This document shows, in pieces, positions 36,711 through 47,490 of a stretch of DNA of 64,000 nt. The notes below the pieces were generated by a model, which was given only the letters and a program-made list of their open reading frames with translations, was not told the origin of the DNA and did no database searches. The position numbers and the translations under genes are program-made. How positions within the stretch are numbered: position 1 is the first letter of the stretch; each line of letters opens with the position of its first letter. This DNA comes from Hedera helix (lineage: Eukaryota; Streptophyta; Magnoliopsida; Apiales; Araliaceae), in assembly GCA_947179155.2 (NCBI GenBank), contig OX359282.1, positions 14,204,010 through 14,268,009 of the forward strand. The letters run 5' to 3'.

Positions 36711-38454
36711 ATGACCCCTTTTAGATTTTCTGGATGCAGATCTCCAGTAAACTGGCTGGTTGTTTAAACAATTTTAAGGGAAATCCTATACTCTCCGGGT
36801 TGGGAATTAATGAACATAAGTTTTTTAAGATTTCAATTTTCTGAAGTTGACAGATTCTTCATTCTTTGACATGAAATTTGTAAATAAGAATGACTTTGAT
36901 AATGACTTGGATACTTTCATGTAAATCATATTAAGTTGCTTTATCTCTAATTTCCATGGTGTTAATTGAGAGGTTTTTTGTTATAATCTATTCTGCTATT
37001 CCGAGGATCTGACTTATGTCAACTCCTTGTTCATTTGACATTTAGGCTTCCTTCCCGTGAATAGAATAGTTTTGGAAGTGATCTGACACTGGCGATCTTT
37101 TAACGTATACATTTGTTATCATTGCTTAAACTTAACAGAGATTTAGATATGATCTTTTCAAAGAATAATAGGTTAGACATTTTTCATATCTACAAAATAA
37201 AATGGTGTCTCTCAACCTCAGGCTTTAGGTCTTCTTTTTATATACAATGTGTGGACTTATTTTCTAAACTCTCCACACTTTCATCAATACCATTGTTTCA
37301 TGACATTAAATTTTATGTTCCCCTCCTTATTCAAGTTATATTTCTCACTATTATAGATTTATAGTTTGAAAATGAGCATCCACAACTAAGAAACACGGAT
37401 ACTGGTGCGACAACATGGGGGTTCATCAAATCTGAGAAAATGAGGATTTAGGTGTAGCGAGGATGTGGAACATTTTTAACTATTATATATGTGTATGCAT
37501 ATACGTTATATATGATAAAAAAAATTTACATGACTAAATCCTTGCTAATCCTACAAAATAGTTAAAACACAAAGGAGTCCAGCTGGTTGCATGCCAAACA
37601 AAACCTAAAACTTTTGATCCAATTAATAAGCTCTAGAACATTATTTAAATGATCAAACTTTTGACCCATAAGCATGAGACCAAATTATTAAACAGCTTTT
37701 TTCCCAAATTTAGCAATGCCGACCTCAAAGTGACACCGAAAGAAGAAATATAAGGAGAAAAAATCCAATGGGAGTAGCGACAGCCGATGGGAGTTGGGGC
37801 GATCTGTGAATTGTCGATATGAAGCCTGTTTAAATGATAATTTTTATAAGTTGGAGTTCATATAATTTTTGTTTTATTCTATCATCATTTTCGAAATGTA
37901 TACCTTTAGCATAATTCAAATGCTCAACAGTAATATATTCATGAAGTTTTTTAATTATGTAGACTTTTTATTTACTATTAGTAAAACATATAATTATACT
38001 TCATTTATTGGTACCATTCATTTTATCTTTCTTTAATAAATCCAATTATTATTTATTTCAATATTAGGATTATAAAGAGCGACTCTAACTTTATCTTATT
38101 TTGCATTTCAGTAAGAGGCTTCTCCAAGAGTGTTATATTCCTAAAGTTTCTTAGAGAGAGAATGTGGTGTTTGCCTAAATGGATGGCGAGATCTTCCCCA
38201 CGTTTAAAGAGAGGTATGCCTTAGATTTTCAGTTTAATTTTGTTGACAAATACTCTTTCTCGACTTAGTTATATATTTATTTTCATTAGTGGGTTGTCAA
38301 CGGCTATAGGATAGTGCCTCCAGTGAGGCTGTAATAAGGTCATCATAACTATAGGATAGTGCATCCTTGAGGGCACAAGGCCATAAAGGCTATAGAATAG
38401 TGCCTCCATGGCAGTTAACCTGACCTCATTGGTCGTTTCCATCTGACTGGCTCT

Positions 38455-38458
<4 letters not shown>
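36711..38458. other. Intergenic, one possible orphan exon, no gene supported
   Basis: This is AT-rich sequence between Athila-3 and the MULE. A stretch at about 38112-38212 has an acceptor-like TTTGCATTTCAG before it and a GTATGC donor-like site after it. Frame 2 reads RLLQECYIPKVS and MDGEIFPTFKER but contains two stops, so it may be an exon relic of an unidentified gene. Three diverged copies of CTATAGGATAGTGCCTCCA lie at about 38303-38410. Confidence 0.4.

Positions 38459-38503
<45 letters not shown>
38459..38503. repeat. (TA)n microsatellite at left MULE junction
   Basis: Pure TA repeat directly abutting the MULE end. A similar TA run follows the other end at 47406, so the 9-bp target duplication is plausibly ATATATATA but hidden in low-complexity sequence. 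Confidence 0.9.
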
Positions 38504-38506
<3 letters not shown>

Positions 38507-38748
38507 AGCCGATCCACGGCAAATAGATGCTATATAGCAATTTTGGACAAATACCATCACTGACACACGATTTGGAAAGCAACGGACCAGATTAATTAAA
38601 TGAAACCATGCGTCCGCTAGTTCAACTAGCGGACGGTTTAATACAATTTCCGGACTAAAATATCCCCCAGCATGGCTAACGACGTCGCATTGCAACCTCT
38701 CACGCATATTTTCTCCCCGTCCGCTACTTCAACTGGCGGACGTTCCAT
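38504..38748 (+). repeat. Left terminal inverted repeat of MULE (245 bp)
   Basis: By direct reading it matches the reverse complement of 47161-47405 at 242 of 245 positions; the three differences lie within bases 27-44 of the end. It contains a perfect palindrome at 38612-38634 (arms GTCCGCTAGTT and AACTAGCGGAC around one base) and an imperfect one at 38717-38742. Confidence 0.95.
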
Positions 38749-38832
38749 TTCCTTAAAATATCCCCCAGCATGGCTAACGACGTCGCATTGCAGCCTCTCA
38801 CTCTCCCCGTCCGCTACTTCAAATGGCGGACT
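38657..38832 (+). repeat. Tandem duplication of the inner part of the left MULE end
   Basis: AAAATATCCCCCAGCATGGC and the following GACGTCGCATTGCA...CCGTCCGCTACTTCAA recur: copy 1 at 38657-38742, copy 2 at 38755-38832. Copy 2 lacks nine bases (GCATATTTT). This adds a third CCGCTA-type palindrome outside the TIR proper. Confidence 0.85.
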
Positions 38833-38861
38833 GTCTGCTATTTTCTACTTCCATAGCAGTC

Positions 38862-38933
38862 CTACTTTCCATATCCTGATAATCCTCATACGGAAGGCTA
38901 CTTTCCATATCCTGATAATCCTCATACGGAAGG
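38862..38933 (+). repeat. 36-bp tandem repeat, two copies
   Basis: CTACTTTCCATATCCTGATA...CGGAAGG is perfectly duplicated (38862-38897 and 38898-38933). It is followed by about three degenerate copies of a GTCATGACA...AATTAAAGAGTCCTA unit (38936-39035). It lies in the presumed transposase promoter. Confidence 0.85.
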
Positions 38934-39226
38934 CTGTCATGACATCAATTAAAGAGTCCTAATTCGTCATGACAGCAATTAAAGAGTCCTATTTCTAATT
39001 GGAAGGCTGTCATGACATAGCAAGTAAAGACTCCTAATTCTAATTGGAGTCCTAACGTTTCTATTGATTCCACGAGTGCACGGTAATTGATTTATGCTGG
39101 GAATTTTTAGTGTGCTTTAGGACAAATTATTTTGAACAAAGGAGGATCCATAATTCTCACAGATTTTGCTATTTTCATAAACAGAACGTGTCACAAATCA
39201 GATTTGTGGTGGTAAGTTTTCTTCTT

Positions 39227-41503
39227 ATGGCTGATAATATGTTTAATTCTACTTCTTCAGATTCTTCTCATGATGTGATTGAGTTGGATAATATCGGTTA
39301 TTGTAATATGCAATCGTCTCATATTAATGATTTAAAAACCCCATACGAAGGTCAAATTTTTTTTAGTATCCAAGAGGCAGAAGAGTTTTATCGAGTCTAC
39401 GCACGTAGTGTTGGGTTTGAAATAAAAATTGGGGCAAGTCATAAATATGCTCGTTCCGATATCTTGTCCAATAGACTATTTACATGTAAGAAAGCTAGAA
39501 AACAGCTTGAAAAAAAGAAACAAGAAGTTGATGACGTTGAGGGTAATAAGGTGAAAAGAAAAAGAGATTCTATAGGTCGCACGATGTGTAAAGCTAGAAT
39601 GTTTGTTGTTCATCTGAAGAATGAGGAAAAGTGGAAAGTCTCAAAAGTTGAGTTGAGTCATAACCATGATTTAATCACTCCAAGCAAAGTCAACCTCATT
39701 GAAACACGAAGAAATATAACTCCTGTTGCTCGAACTTTAATTGGAACATTAAATAGCGCAGGAGTTGGCCCAAGTAAGATGATGGGGGTTTTCAGTGAAA
39801 TAGCAGGAGGGATGGATAATGTGGGTTTCAGTGATTTGGATGTTCGGAATATTGTGCGAGATATAAGACGTGACACAATAGATTCAAATGATGCCCAAGC
39901 AGCATTGCAGTACCTGAAAAAACTTTCTACAGAAAATCCTCTATTTTTTCACGATATCAAACGAGATGCTGATAATCGCATTGCATGCATTATGTGGATA
40001 GATTACAGATCAATTATAGCGTACAAGAATTTTGGAGATGTAGTGACATTTGATACTACGTATAGGACGAACAAGTATTCAATGCCGTTTGTTCCTTTCA
40101 CGGGTGTAAATCATCATTATAATTCCATCTTGTTTGGATTTGCTCTACTTAAGGATGAAACAGAGGATACGTTTGCATGGGTTTTTCAAACGTGGCTTGA
40201 AGCGATGAACAATAAAGCACCAGTTACCATTATCACTGATCAGGACAAAGCTATGGCCAATGCGATTGGTAGGATTCTTCCCAATACACATCATGCTCTT
40301 TGCACATGGCATATTAGTAACAAATTCCCTGAGAAATTACACACGTTGTATGATGAGTACCCAACATTTAAAGATGATTTTAATTGTTGTGTGTATAAAT
40401 CATTAACAACTGAGGATTTCGAGGAGCGATGGGAGCAGTTAATGAATAATTATGAACTGCATGATCATGAGTGGCTCCAATCACTTTATGCAGTTAAACA
40501 TAAATGGGTGAAGGCGTACACCAAGAAGTTTTTTGCAGCGGGAATGACGACTACATCAAGGAGTGAGGGAATGAACAGTTTATTTGATGACTATGTGAAT
40601 CCTACAACAAGTATTAAGGAATTTATCGTCAACTCACAAAAAGCCCTTGAGAAACAGGTTATTGCAGAAAGAAAATCTGATTACGCAACTTGTCATCGGA
40701 CGCGAAGTTTGACTATAGAATCTCCATTGGAAACACATGCTGCAAGAGTTTATACAAAGGAGATGTTCAGGCGCTTTCAGGTTGAAATTGTAAAGTCTCA
40801 TAAGTTTATAATACAAAAGATTCAACATTTAACGACACCAGAAGCAAAGTCATATGCAGTGTATAAGGCAAACAACAGTGAAGATTCAAACAGGTACTTT
40901 ACTGTTGTTAATAATGTTCAAACAGGAGATATCACTTGTACTTGTCAAAAATTTGAACATTCAGGTATGCTCTGTAGACACATTTTAAGACATATGATTG
41001 CAAAAAGTACTGAACAGATACCTGAAAAATACATTTTAAGTCGTTGGTGCAGAGATGGTAACAAAGTTAATGCCGAACTACCAAAGATTTTGGGTGAAAT
41101 ATCTAAGTATGAGGAATCACAGACAATGCGGTACAATTATTTAGTTATGCTGCTTTTACGCCTAGCTTCTACCGGATCTTGCTCAATCCAAGGTTTTAAT
41201 CATGTTGTACAACTGTGCATTGACAATCAATCCATCGTTGAGCAATTTGACCCCAATAATAATAATGCAGACATTGTTCAAGGCGTCCAATTTGGAGAAG
41301 ATGAACTGGATGAGGATGAGACATTATTGGATCCTATTTGTTCGCAAACAAAGGGGCGGAAAAAAGCTAAAAGAATAAAGAGTGGGATTGAAGAGGCTGC
41401 TAGTCGTAAACCATTGCGAAAGTGTGCAATATGCGGAATAATGACTGATCATGATAAACGAAATCACTACAAAGTATTAGGCCAAAAAAAAATAAAAGTT
41501 TGA
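39227..41503 (+). CDS. MULE transposase of the FAR1/FHY3 type
   Basis: Uninterrupted, intronless frame. I take the start at 39227 (MADNMFNSTSS). The frame is open upstream to a Met at 39110, but those 39 residues look like leader. Counting from 39227, a FAR1-type DNA-binding domain lies at about 45-160 (EEFYRVYARSVGFEIKIG, RTMCKARM, SHNHDL). The MULE DDE domain spans about 265-450, with candidate Asp in VVTFDTTYRTNKY, Asp in ITDQDKAMANAIG and Glu in TSRSEGMNS. A SWIM zinc finger lies near 570-590 (CTCQKFEHSGMLCRHI). A basic tail ends in GQKKIKV. The reading frame shows no break and is flanked by matching TIRs, which argues for transposase rather than a domesticated FRS gene. Role: binds the element ends and catalyses cut-and-paste movement. 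Confidence 0.95.
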   Translation: MADNMFNSTSSDSSHDVIELDNIGYCNMQSSHINDLKTPYEGQIFFSIQEAEEFYRVYARSVGFEIKIGASHKYARSDILSNRLFTCKKARKQLEKKKQEVDDVEGNKVKRKRDSIGRTMCKARMFVVHLKNEEKWKVSKVELSHNHDLITPSKVNLIETRRNITPVARTLIGTLNSAGVGPSKMMGVFSEIAGGMDNVGFSDLDVRNIVRDIRRDTIDSNDAQAALQYLKKLSTENPLFFHDIKRDADNRIACIMWIDYRSIIAYKNFGDVVTFDTTYRTNKYSMPFVPFTGVNHHYNSILFGFALLKDETEDTFAWVFQTWLEAMNNKAPVTIITDQDKAMANAIGRILPNTHHALCTWHISNKFPEKLHTLYDEYPTFKDDFNCCVYKSLTTEDFEERWEQLMNNYELHDHEWLQSLYAVKHKWVKAYTKKFFAAGMTTTSRSEGMNSLFDDYVNPTTSIKEFIVNSQKALEKQVIAERKSDYATCHRTRSLTIESPLETHAARVYTKEMFRRFQVEIVKSHKFIIQKIQHLTTPEAKSYAVYKANNSEDSNRYFTVVNNVQTGDITCTCQKFEHSGMLCRHILRHMIAKSTEQIPEKYILSRWCRDGNKVNAELPKILGEISKYEESQTMRYNYLVMLLLRLASTGSCSIQGFNHVVQLCIDNQSIVEQFDPNNNNADIVQGVQFGEDELDEDETLLDPICSQTKGRKKAKRIKSGIEEAASRKPLRKCAICGIMTDHDKRNHYKVLGQKKIKV

Positions 41504-43365
41504 TTTTATTCTTCTTCTAGTAAGAATTGATTGGTTTTTTATATTGTAATGATGTAATAACATTTTATATGGGAGAGGTTATTTATTATGGTTGATAATT
41601 TTTTTCGTAAAAAATTATTAATTCTAGTTTGATTTTATGTTTGTTTAAAATTATTATTTTTGGTCATAATGCATTATTAATGGCAACAATCCAACCAAAT
41701 GATTTCCGGAAAGTCTTGTTGGAATGATCCCCTCGATCGGTTCATCTCCATGTGGAGTTGAAGCAACATGGCATTACTTTTATCAGTGCAACATCAGTCA
41801 ATTGGGTGCACTGATAAAATTTAATAATCCATCAAAAAGGAACGGTCACTTTCCTGGCTATGCAATTATCGCCAACTAAAGTTAATTTGTTATCTATCCA
41901 ACATCTAATGGCAGAGATCCATGCTAACGATTCCTTATACAAGATTGATGGTTCTTGAGTAAGTTGTAATAGTATCGATTCCTTAGAAATGGTTCGTTTG
42001 GTTGTATGCATAATGCATGAGAGCAGAGTGTACCAACAAAGAATAAGCAACAAGAAGCTAAGCAAATTGAACAATGGGGGTTGACAGCAGAGGTCAAGTG
42101 GAATGATGATCTGTGTAACCATTATCCGTCCCAAATTTGATGACATTGGGGGCACCAGCAAACAGTACCTTTCATTATCTATATATATAGTTACACACAA
42201 ACACATGAAAACAACATGATGTGCAATGTATACAGGTTCGTCAATTAGCCCAAGATTCTTTCCAGGAATCAGCACCAAGGTGGATTGTGTCGATGGAATT
42301 TTAAATAACTTGGAGAATGGCCACCTCTAGCTCAATACCCCTGCAAAAAATAAAAATAAAATAATAGAAACATATCAACTAATGAATGTAAGTGGGAAAA
42401 AACAAGAATCAGTGACAAGTCATGGAAACTGAATCCAACATAATTTATCCAAACAATTGATATAGAAGTCCTCAGCTATATTAAGGGGAAAAAAATAATA
42501 ATCCCCTTGAGCATTTCGAGAAATAAATAACCGAGAGTATGTATACAAGTAATTCAAAAAATAACAACTTATTGAAATCAAACACATAGTACAAACATAT
42601 CCCTTAACAGAATAATCAAACCTTTGGAACCCCTTTATACACATTAGAACAATGGGGGCTGTTTTGATACTCACGTTAAGCATACAAAAAACAAAAAAAA
42701 ATCAATAAAGTAAACAAAATTCCTACGCAAGTTACTTCAAATACCATAACTAAGAAATTTGACAACAGACAAGAAGAGTTCTAGAACATCCGTTTCAAAT
42801 AAAATTGATATATAACAACAGTTGAATGGGTCAAATGTGTATAATTTTATAATGCTACTACACTCAATATACAATGAGGTTGTCTACAATTTACTGAATG
42901 GGGATAGAGTAAATGCATCAACTGCCTACATAACAAACAGCAATAACAAAGTTACATAACAAAGAAAAGCATTACACCTCTTCAACACTTGTAGACGAAA
43001 AAACGAAAGTAGCATCAATAAACCAATTATGGAGTATCAAATATAATATCTAGAACATACCACATATAGTGACAAGTTTCATCACTCTTTCTTACAAGTC
43101 GCACCAGGATCAATAGTAAATACAAGTTAGAAAATTTACATATGTAGCTTCCAGGGTCAATAAGATACCAAGAAGGAACAAAACAAACTCAGTGTCTGGT
43201 TTTAATTCCATCAAATTTGTACCACTCCAATTAAAGGTAATGTCAAAAAAGAAGGTAATGTCAAAAATGGAATTAATAAAGAAGAGAATATTAAAGGATG
43301 AAATTAATAATGTAATGTCAAAAATGAACATATATACATTCAAAAAAATTAGACTTTCAACTCGA
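41504..43365. other. MULE internal spacer, no certain gene
   Basis: About 1.9 kb between the convergent stop codons. It must contain the 3' ends of both transcripts. A minus-strand frame at 41832-42278 is open but of unremarkable composition. A TTTGCAG acceptor-like site near 42340 precedes sequence reading LIPGKNLGLIDEPVYI, so a captured exon fragment is possible but unidentified. Confidence 0.4.
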
Positions 43366-46149
43366 TTATAACGGTTGTTCATTACAAAGGTAAGCTTGAG
43401 GAATGTTTCTAGCTTTGCACATCCTAATCTCGTGCGCAATTCTAAACCTAAATACATTAGCATCGTTTGCACTCCACCTCGGTTCTTTGGTAATGTCAAT
43501 CCTGTGCAAGAAAAAGTCAATGTACTTTGCTACATATATACCGCAGTCGTCTGAATTCCATTGCGTTGGCCTATTCACACATACTTTAACTTTCGGCTTT
43601 GATTTAGGCCAATTTCCATTTGGATTTGCCTCACGAAGCAGCAAAGGAATTACATCGACCTGTATACCAGACAAACGCACAAATTAAGTATTCCACTACA
43701 CGTCTTTGTTATACCAAAAAAATATAGGATAATAATGAACCTACAACAACTTTGAAATATTTTTGGTATAATTGCGACAATGGCATGGCTGGTTTGTCAT
43801 CATATAGAGGATCCAGGAGCTGTATTTTCCATTTTTTAACACTCCAAACAAACAATACAAAATGTGAGTTGCTATTGTTCACCACTGGAATAAATATGTA
43901 ATCACACTCGTGTATTGGGGAACCAACTTCAGGTTTGATGTAACTTCTTAAAAATTTTCGTGTGGTTGCCTTAATACCTCCCCCACTCGGCAAGTGTTCG
44001 GTAGCCAACTCCGCAAAATATGTAGGCATGAAATAAAATAATGCCCATCTCTCGATTCCTTCGGTCCACATATTAGCTTCTCTATCTCTCAATAGCACCA
44101 AATATGCATCCAATATGTGTGACCATAACCAACCAGTGGGCCTCAAAGAGTTCACGTCTATAAATTGCAATTGGTATAAACCACGTGGATGTATATGCGG
44201 AAAGAATGAAGAATCGTAAGTTGGACTAAACCAATTAATATTTAGCCACGTAATTTTCTCAATCTTTAACTCCTTAAAGAAATGAGGGTGTTTTGTGCCC
44301 TCCGTCCTCCTTCTGACAGGGAGTTTTGTACCATGTCCAGTTGAAGGACCAACGACAGGTTGAGACTCTTCAACCGGAGGCTGCGATCCCGTCATGTCAA
44401 TCTCAATGTTTCCAAAGATAGGTTGGTTTGAATTTGGATTTATTGGAACCCCTTTGTAGTTACTCATGACGGGCTGGTAGAGTGTGTTGAACCATGTCTG
44501 GTACATGGTTCTAAATTCTAGGGGCTGTTCAATTGTAAACATCTTTTCAAATATATAATTTGCAGACTCAAGCTACAAAAAAAAAACAAATATTGTATTA
44601 GTAAAACGAGAAAATCAATATAAAACTCAATATTTTACATATAAATATTATAAATTGAACAACTTACACTGTTTACAGCAGCATATTGGTCAATGAATGT
44701 TCGTGGCTCATAATCTGCCCCTTGAACCCTGCAGGCTGGAGGATGGTGTATCCGTCTTCGAGTAATTTCCCTGTACCATCTCAAATAATCCTCGGTAGAT
44801 ATATGTTGCAAAGCTTCCAACACTTGCCCTTCTAAAGTCTCCATGTACGCTTCCCACATTCGAATGTAATTCGCTCGATGATTTTCATAATTTATTTTCT
44901 CAAACAATTTATTTTCTGCCCTTAATTCAACCATGTTTTCAGCATTATATGGGTAAGACTGCAAATATCCAAATTGCCTCATGAATCTGTCAGGCATTTG
45001 GAACTCGACAGTATCATAGTGTATTAAAGGTATACGTGCAGTGCCAGCTAACCTTGCTTCAAAAAAGTCCCAACCCAAACGTCTATCGAATGATTGATAT
45101 GGACGCCACACACCATCTGTTTCCAACATATCATCAAATTCTCCTCGGTAAAATATAAGATGGTGATGTGGATTTTTTAGACGCTGATAATCGTTTGCAT
45201 TAGGATCAAGATAATAGTATGCCCACGATAATGCCCTAGGTATCAACTTCTGCGACTTAGGCCTAGGGGTAGGACGACCAATGTTGAACCTTTCATGTGT
45301 CCACATCAGAAGAAGGGTTGCACATCCTGTGAATTTTGTGGCTGTTTTGCGAGTAGCTTCATGCAACCCCCTATACAAATGCCCTAAAACTGCTGCCCCC
45401 CCAAGCATATGTAACTATCTCTTCTAATCTGTCCAATAACAACAAATATCTAGGATGGACAATGTTTTTACTTTTGGTTGGAAACAAAATAGCACCACAC
45501 AAGTACAACAAATATGCCTTAGTGTGTTTTACCACATCATCTGGAGTAGCATCCTCAGGTAACTGTCCATATCTATGTCTTAACCAAGTCAAACTTATGC
45601 CACCCCTTTTATAGCATTGTTCCCAATCATCTACAGCAGCTTGTTGTCCAAAAACCCTTACAAAATAGTTTTTAGGATGCTCAAGCTCTCCACAAGTTAG
45701 AGGTTTTCCTAAAATGGGCAGCCCGAATAAAAATCCCACATCCTCTAGTGTAATGCTAATCTCTCCGCAATTTAAGTGAAACGAATTTGTTTCACTTCTC
45801 CAACGCTCAACTAGAGCAGATAAAAGAGATGCATCGTGCTTTGAGACTATAGATTGGTGACAAAATATACCAAATCCTAATTTTTCCAGAAGAAATTCTT
45901 GTTGTGCAGTCAAATTCCATTCATGTAATTTTGCAGACATTTGACATATGTCTAAGACACCCCTATCCTACAAGCACAACAACATAAAAATAAAAATTGT
46001 AACAACATGAATGTTTCTAACAAACGTTTATTAAAGTGAAATTATGTATACAATAAAAAACTTACAATATTGCGCCATAAATCTGATGAAACATGATTTT
46101 CTTGATCCCATAAAACAATAGGATTATAAGGTCCGGGATTAATATCCAT
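43366..46149 (-). CDS. Plant mobile domain-Ulp1/C48 protease fusion gene carried by the MULE (four exons, one frameshift)
   Basis: I reconstruct complement(join(43366-43659, 43745-44572, 44668-45967, 46066-46149)). All introns have GT-AG borders and phase 0. Exon 1 begins MDINPGPYNPIVLWDQ. Exon 2 holds a plant mobile domain (RWRSETNSFHLNCGEISITL, EDVGFLFGLPI, GGAAVLGHLYRGL). Exons 3-4 form a Ulp1-like cysteine protease with the expected catalytic order: His in SNSHFVLFVW, Asp in LLDPLY, Gln and Cys in PTQWNSDDCGIYV. A run of seven G (45396-45402) shifts the frame by +1 after YAWGG. Removing one G restores 433 codons in exon 2, giving about 834 residues. Ulp1 enzymes cut SUMO, and plant mobile domains occur in MAIN/MAIL proteins and in transposons. 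The function here is unknown. Confidence 0.85.
45396..45402 (-). other. Seven-G run causing the frameshift in the PMD-ULP gene
   Basis: Minus-strand reading TATGCTTGGGGGGGCAGCAG: six G would keep YAWGGAAVLGHLYRG in frame, seven G give WGGSSFRAF and an early TAG. It could be a real mutation, slippage-tolerant expression, or a homopolymer sequencing error. Confidence 0.85.
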
Positions 46150-47160
46150 AGATGACCTAAATATTCGTCACAATGTCAACTACTAAACAATGTAAAAAAT
46201 TCCAACTAATGTTGGATATGAGCAAAATATAATAAACATGAATATTGGTAAGAAATAAGATACATAATTCTAATGTAATGTTATGAAGTGAAACAAATTC
46301 TCCCCATGATGAGATGTGGTCCAACTTTTAATGGACCACACGGTAAACAGTCTTAAAATAGTTTGAAACAAACACAAGTCCTTGTTCTAACTTTCAAACG
46401 TGACAGCTGTAGAGCATTCACAAAACATCATAAGTAACAACTTCAAACAAATCACCAAAAATGAAATGCAGGTTATGACAATAAATTTAGTTTACAAGTT
46501 GTAAACATTAAAATTAAAATTTACTCTGCCACATAATTTGCTAAAATTTTACTATTGTGAATATTCCAACAACAAAACAAAAAAACATGGACGCCAGATA
46601 TTGACATAACTGAAAATGGTATGCCATATAAACCTTTAAATACATTTTTGAGCAAGTTTATGGTCTTTTATTTTTACATGGATTCTTGGCCTGAACACAA
46701 TGTGACGCAGAACAGCTACATATTGGTACCATGCTCTCTAATGTTCTGCCACAGCTGGATGATGATTACTAACAAATAATATGATAACTGAGCTATGTGC
46801 ATTTTGTGTAGTGCACTGCTATGAACCTTTACAGTAGAAGTTTCAGTCCCAAACACAACCAAGACATTCCACATACAGTACTATTCAACTAAAATGCAGA
46901 ATTATTTTGCAATTAACAGGAAGAACTTACCGATTAAATATTGAGAAGCTCGATTTGTATCACAAATCTTCAACGATTTCTGCCAAGTTATTTCGTTGTT
47001 GCCGTCGATGGAAGGATTTAATGTGGGTCGCTCGTCGCATGCTCTGAAATCGCTGGATTGTTCCTGTAAACTAGGGTAACTTATTTTTATCCCCAAATCT
47101 CGTAAGATGGCAGTGAAAGCTTTGGGTTGTTCGACGTCGTTTGATGCTCGGTGTAATGAT
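46150..47160 (-). promoter_or_regulatory. 5' leader and probable untranslated first exon of the PMD-ULP gene
   Basis: About 1 kb between the ATG exon and the right TIR, with no coding. A GTAAGTTC donor on the minus strand at about 46931-46938 and a TTTAG acceptor just before the ATG exon suggest a spliced 5' UTR whose first exon (about 46939-47160) starts near or inside the TIR, where the promoter would lie. Inferred from splice-like sites only. Confidence 0.45.
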
Positions 47161-47405
47161 ATGGAACGTCCGCCAGTTGAAGTAGCGGACGGGGAGAAAA
47201 TATGCGTGAGAGGTTGCAATGCGACGTCGTTAGCCATGCTGGGGGATATTTTAGTCCGGAAATTGTATTAAACCGTCCGCTAGTTGAACTAGCGGACGCA
47301 TGGTTTCATTTAATTAATCTGGTCCGTTGCTTTCCAAATCGTGTGTCAGTGATGGTATTTGCCCAAAATTGTTATATAGTATCTATTTGCCGTGGATCGG
47401 CTCCC
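47161..47405 (-). repeat. Right terminal inverted repeat of MULE (245 bp)
   Basis: Reverse complement of 38504-38748 with three differences. It lacks the adjacent tandem duplication seen at the left end. It carries the same two CCGCTA-type palindromes. Confidence 0.95.
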
Positions 47406-47428
47406 ATATATATATATATATATGTATG

Positions 47429-47463
<35 letters not shown>

Positions 47464-47482
47464 GAGTGTATGTGTGTGCGTG
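47406..47482. repeat. (TA)n and GTATG-rich microsatellite at right MULE junction
   Basis: TA dinucleotide runs interrupted by TGTATGTA and grading into GTGTGTGCG. It continues the low-complexity target site of the MULE. Confidence 0.9.
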
Positions 47483-47490
47483 TATATAAA

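Larger units (their letters stand above)
38504..47405. mobile_element. Mutator-like element (MULE), 8902 bp, carrying transposase and PMD-ULP cargo
   Basis: Long near-identical terminal inverted repeats (38504-38748 and 47161-47405) bound a unit with two convergent genes. One is a MULE/FAR1-type transposase (39227-41503, plus). The other is a plant-mobile-domain/Ulp1 protease fusion gene (46149-43366, minus). The ends begin GGGAGCCGATCCACGGC and lie in TA repeats. Long TIRs and an MULE DDE domain identify the superfamily. The few TIR differences and the open transposase frame suggest recent activity. MULEs carrying Ulp1-like genes (KAONASHI) and transposon-borne plant mobile domains are both known. 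I infer that this combination, with an autonomous-looking FAR1-type transposase, is less usual. Confidence 0.92.

Noticed and set aside
39227..41503. Host FAR1/FHY3 transcription factor gene
   Set aside because: It is enclosed by near-identical long terminal inverted repeats, which makes it a transposase gene of the element and not a domesticated host gene.
41832..42278. 148-codon minus-strand gene in the MULE spacer
   Set aside because: No domain, no splice-supported structure, and composition typical of non-coding sequence. Kept only as a possible captured fragment.
43403..43687. 94-codon plus-strand frame
   Set aside because: Shadow of the Ulp1 exon on the minus strand, which has conserved catalytic residues.
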